51,621 nt of DNA from a virus, in the IMG/VR virus record IMGVR_UViG_3300009159_000091, positions 1-51,621 of that record; one strand, written 5' to 3'. Below are positions 49,021 to 51,621 of this stretch, in pieces (position 1 is the stretch's first letter; each line of letters opens with the position of its first letter). A program made the position numbers and the translations under genes. Under the pieces are notes generated by a model. It ran no database searches, was not told the DNA's origin, and saw nothing but the letters and a program-made list of their open reading frames with translations.

Positions 49021-49454
49021 ACGAAATCTTTTCTAAAATATCTTCCTTCTATATTATCATTTATATAGTTAGAATCTGGTTCTATTACTCCTTTAATAAA
49101 TAGTAATTTATTCTCATAATAAGTATGAAGCTTTTTGTTTGGAGTAAAGATAAGAATTTCTCTTGAGAATTCCGACTGTTTACCTTCTTTTATTAGCTGT
49201 TTTATTTCCGGATGAGATCCGTGATAGGTTTTCCAATCAGATTCTTTCTTAACTATCTTAGATTTACTAGTTCTTTTATCTGTTACTAAGGCTAATTCTT
49301 TTTTTCCTAAAGCTTTTTTTGTAACAGAAATAAGTTGTTTCTTTCCTAAGTATTTTCTACCGGTTGGTAGATGTGTTACTTCATAGATAAACCCGAAGTT
49401 ATCTCCGGGCATATCTGTAAGTTCGTTTATTTGTTTATCTTTATATAACCACAT
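49017..49454 (-). CDS. SegE-like GIY-YIG domain protein
   Basis: A 145-aa protein. MWLYKDKQINELTDMPGDNF, then GFIYEVTHLPTGRKYLGKKQ form a GIY-YIG core (FIY...KYLG) of the type I recall in T4-like phages as putative endonuclease SegE. ESDWKTYHGSHPEIK and YYENKLLFIKG continue the family pattern. It lacks NUMOD or finger DNA-binding modules and sits tightly within an operon (ATGA with the next gene). It may therefore be a resident nuclease rather than a homing enzyme. An inverted-type TATAAATAG variant lies inside the gene at 49094-49103. Confidence 0.75.
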   Translation of the reverse strand: MWLYKDKQINELTDMPGDNFGFIYEVTHLPTGRKYLGKKQLISVTKKALGKKELALVTDKRTSKSKIVKKESDWKTYHGSHPEIKQLIKEGKQSEFSREILIFTPNKKLHTYYENKLLFIKGVIEPDSNYINDNIEGRYFRKDFV

Positions 49455-49469
49455 TTTTTATTTTGTTTT

Positions 49470-50840
49470 TTAGAATAATGCATTCCAAGATGTTCCGTTA
49501 TAGTAATATACCTTACTGGCACCTGCTGATCCTGAAGCTATTATCATTCCCTCTACAGGGGTTGGAGTTGTTGTTCTACGTGTTAGTGATAATATATCAT
49601 TAATTGCTACAGATCCTGAAAAATTAAATGAACCTGAAGCTGGGTGTAATAAGTTTTGGAAGTTTAGTTTAGTTACAGATCCTGATTCTACTGTAATAGT
49701 ATATCTATTACTAGTATCCGGATATTGTATTAGTGTTATTCCATCATTTGATCCCGAACCTACTATATTTAAAGTTGTATCATAAAGTCCATAGTTTTGT
49801 ATTACGTGATTTAACTGTACCTTTCCTGATGTATTTATTTTGATTCCGTCACTTCCATAATTCTCTTGTACATTATTGCCTATTGTTAATCTGTCTGAAA
49901 GATCTCTAAATATTGCATAACTCGAGGTGGATCCTTGTGATGCAGTTCCAAAGTAAATTGGTCTATCCCCTGGTAGTACTACTGTACCGCTAATTAGTAA
50001 CGAACCACTTACTTGAAAGGTACTTCCTGATGCAAATACTAAGTTTTTCTTATTTGATGAATTTGTTCCGTTTCCTATAATAAAGGCACTTTCAGCTGAA
50101 GAAGTTATATTATATCGACCTTGTACATGTTGATAATTTCCTAATGCTATTGTTCCTAGTCCTTCAGCATGTGAGTAATTTCCTATTGCTTGTGTACTCT
50201 GCCCTTCTGCATGTGACGCATCTCCAACTGCTATAGTTGATATTCCTTCGGCATGTGAATAACTTCCAGATGCTATTGTATAACTTCCTTCAGCATGTGA
50301 GTAATCTCCTGATGCAGATGTATTAGTTCCTTCAGCATGAGATCCAGTTCGTAATGCTATTGTTGAACCTCCTTCGGCATGAGAACCTCGTCCTGATGCA
50401 ACTGTAGATATTCCTTCAGCATGAGCTGCATATGCTGATGCAGATGTATCATTTCCTTCAGCATGGGAAGCTGATCCTGATGCCGTAGTTCCTTCGCCTT
50501 CTGCATGTGCATTAGACTCTGCTGCTGTAGTGGTTCTTCCTTGAGCGTGAGAGTTAGCACCTATTGCCTTATTGCTACTATGTCCTTGAGCAAATGATCC
50601 TGTTATAGATACAAAACTATTTCTCGTAATACCTCCTCCTACCATATCAGTCCATTTAGATCCGGAAGGTATGGTAAAGGATGTTGAAGTAGGTGATTGC
50701 CCTATCAGTGTACTTCCTGTTGTAAATAAAGTAAGTATTTGTCCTGTGAGGGAGGAAGAGTAGTAGAATGATGCAAAGTTAGTATCTACTTGTGTGTGAG
50801 TTAAGGCTGATCCTGTGACTGTTCTTAATACTATTGCCAT
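49470..50840 (-). CDS. Tail fibre/adhesin with eleven SHAEG repeats
   Basis: A 456-aa protein. N-terminus AIVLRTVTGSALTHTQVDTN is probably the attachment end. Residues 97-241 hold eleven 14-residue repeats (core SHAEG...T-x-ASG), the YadA/Hep_Hag head pattern of trimeric adhesins. Then comes the shared neck IALGNYQHVQGRYNI with FIIGNGTNSSNKKNLVFASG, and a C-terminal domain with ITVESGSVTKLNFQNLLHPA, SVAINDILSLTRRTTTPTPV and VYYYNGTSWNALF. The repeat and neck are paralogous to the fibre at 14309-17455. Probably trimeric and involved in adsorption. Starts one base inside the upstream virion gene. Confidence 0.8.
   Translation of the reverse strand: MAIVLRTVTGSALTHTQVDTNFASFYYSSSLTGQILTLFTTGSTLIGQSPTSTSFTIPSGSKWTDMVGGGITRNSFVSITGSFAQGHSSNKAIGANSHAQGRTTTAAESNAHAEGEGTTASGSASHAEGNDTSASAYAAHAEGISTVASGRGSHAEGGSTIALRTGSHAEGTNTSASGDYSHAEGSYTIASGSYSHAEGISTIAVGDASHAEGQSTQAIGNYSHAEGLGTIALGNYQHVQGRYNITSSAESAFIIGNGTNSSNKKNLVFASGSTFQVSGSLLISGTVVLPGDRPIYFGTASQGSTSSYAIFRDLSDRLTIGNNVQENYGSDGIKINTSGKVQLNHVIQNYGLYDTTLNIVGSGSNDGITLIQYPDTSNRYTITVESGSVTKLNFQNLLHPASGSFNFSGSVAINDILSLTRRTTTPTPVEGMIIASGSAGASKVYYYNGTSWNALF
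50118..50552 (-). repeat. SHAEG coding repeats in the smaller fibre
   Basis: Eleven consecutive in-frame 42-bp units, the first SHAQG and the last QHVQG, with nine HAEG units between. Unlike the array at 16382-17008 it has no inserted domain. Confidence 0.85.
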
Positions 50841-51621
50841 TATATGTCTATTTTAACTATTATTGTCATTTCTGTATTTGCTGTTTTTGGTAATGGTTGT
50901 GCCATCTTTCCTACTGCTATTAGTTCGTTTGTATCGTTATACAATCCTACTGTTGTTATATATGGTTGGAATTCACTTCCTGTTATATTATTTCTTTTCT
51001 CCCCTATATTAACGCTAGCAGATGTAGCATATAGGTTTCCTTCATTATCATACACTGTTCTTAAAGAACCTGTTGAACTACTTGGATTATATGTAAAGTT
51101 AAATTCAGACTGTCCTACTCTACAATGGTAATTGTGAGTGAATATAGGGTGACTTGATTGCCAATTTAATACGAAGTTCGGTTTTAAAGCAGTAGACCAC
51201 ATATTCTGCAATACTGCTATGGATTGTCGGTCTGTAACGCTTATTATTCCGTGAGGGTATATTATATCTCCTACGTATTTTCTAGGGCTACTTCCACTAA
51301 GGTATAGGTTTCCTTCTCCGTCATCATCTATCCCTAATACATCTATATTAACTATTAAATCTGGATCGTTTGTATATCCTTCATTCATGTAACTAGCACT
51401 AACATATCTTGATTTCTGTACCTGTGTTAGGTATATATTTAGATTCGTACCTGGTGCTAAGTATATACCGGTTGCACTTCTTGGTATTGATATTACAAAA
51501 GGTGGTGCTGATATCTCTCTTGTACCAGATATAAATAATGTGCTTTGCTCGTAGTAATCAAAAGAGTGCGATACAATACTTCCAGAAATCCTATCGGGGT
51601 AGTACAGCTGCTTTAGGCTAT
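50840..51621 (-). CDS. Virion/tail protein, 5' end cut by the window edge
   Basis: The first ATG is at 51388, but the frame stays open upstream of it to the window edge, reading SLKQLYYPDRISGSIVSHSF, then GTREISAPPFVISIPRS and LNIYLTQVQKSRYVSASYMN. The start therefore lies outside the window; at least 259 residues are visible. The content is beta-rich with no membrane segment: GDIIYPHGIISVTDRQSIAV, QSSHPIFTHNYHCRVGQSEF, QPYITTVGLYNDTNELIAVG. It ends next to the fibre with a one-base overlap. The pattern resembles a structural tail protein of marine T4-like phages (recollection). Confidence 0.75.
   Translation of the reverse strand, partial: SLKQLYYPDRISGSIVSHSFDYYEQSTLFISGTREISAPPFVISIPRSATGIYLAPGTNLNIYLTQVQKSRYVSASYMNEGYTNDPDLIVNIDVLGIDDDGEGNLYLSGSSPRKYVGDIIYPHGIISVTDRQSIAVLQNMWSTALKPNFVLNWQSSHPIFTHNYHCRVGQSEFNFTYNPSSSTGSLRTVYDNEGNLYATSASVNIGEKRNNITGSEFQPYITTVGLYNDTNELIAVGKMAQPLPKTANTEMTIIVKIDI

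Noticed and set aside
50118-50552. Regular 42-bp repeats that might be read as a CRISPR array
   Set aside because: They are in-frame, degenerate and encode SHAEG adhesin repeats, with no unique spacers and no cas genes.
1-51621. Stop-codon reassignment to explain the two in-frame TAA codons
   Set aside because: TAA, TAG and TGA all end other genes cleanly here (for example 39631, 47813, 14128), so a general recoding is not supported. Local readthrough or mutation remains possible.
1-51621. Retron, diversity-generating element, toxin-antitoxin pair or integrase
   Set aside because: No reverse transcriptase, template repeat pair, toxin-antitoxin signature or recombinase motif was found in any frame examined.

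Overview
The window is about 51.6 kb of AT-rich DNA in which every supportable gene lies on the minus strand, so the reading order runs from 51621 down to 1. It is the structural and packaging arm of a large contractile-tailed (myovirus) phage of the T4 superfamily. The key evidence is an ordered set of recognisable T4-type products: terminase gp17, portal gp20, prohead protease gp21, scaffold gp22, major capsid gp23, neck and tail-completion proteins, sheath gp18, tube gp19, tape measure, and a hub carrying a lysozyme domain. Start codons lack Shine-Dalgarno sequences and follow A-rich leaders, and the fibres carry SHAEG and A-S-F-A repeats. Both features suggest a Bacteroidota (flavobacterium-like) host; this is inference.

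Layout in transcription order. (1) 51621-49470: a virion/tail protein cut by the window edge and a fibre with eleven 14-residue SHAEG repeats. (2) 49454-46689: small accessory genes, namely a SegE-like GIY-YIG protein, an RHxC/YWxC protein, a Dps-like DUF5856 protein, a small cupin, a 30-aa membrane peptide, a miniature kinase-like protein and a 39-aa basic peptide, closed by an intrinsic terminator. (3) 46647-44937: primase (gp61 type) and a RecB-like exonuclease. (4) 44867-39177: an enzyme cassette with a nucleotidyltransferase, an 874-aa fusion (nucleotidyltransferase, HxGH cytidylyltransferase, HExxH metallopeptidase), a second metallopeptidase, a HAD nucleotidase, a zinc protein and small basic proteins. 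(5) 39174-32467: proteins of unknown function with T4-like N-terminal capsid-targeting motifs, one with a PD-(D/E)XK nuclease domain. (6) 32384-21467: head module gp17, gp20, core-like proteins, gp21, an inserted GIY-YIG homing endonuclease, gp22 and gp23. (7) 21371-17459: phoH and neck/tail completion genes (gp13, gp14, gp15-like). (8) 17455-13453: a second giant SHAEG fibre, a membrane protein and small genes. (9) 13315-1: sheath, a dead homing-endonuclease remnant, tube, gp26-like protein, overlapping chaperone-like ORF, tape measure and baseplate genes ending with a hub fused to a GH19 lysozyme, then the first 14 codons of another gene.

Notable points. Two genes (baseplate 3940-6051 and head-region 25922-27658) are each split by one in-frame TAA although the coding frame is otherwise intact. 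Many small proteins start with a short amphipathic segment ending in LxE or IxE, resembling the T4 capsid-targeting/protease-cleavage signal, which suggests a set of head-packaged cargo proteins. A TATAAATAG-type box recurs just upstream of about 15 genes, in the orientation opposite to the T4 late consensus. The non-coding gaps are short and are covered by the promoter-like boxes, hairpins and remnant listed. No tRNA, rRNA, CRISPR array, integrase or transposase was seen.
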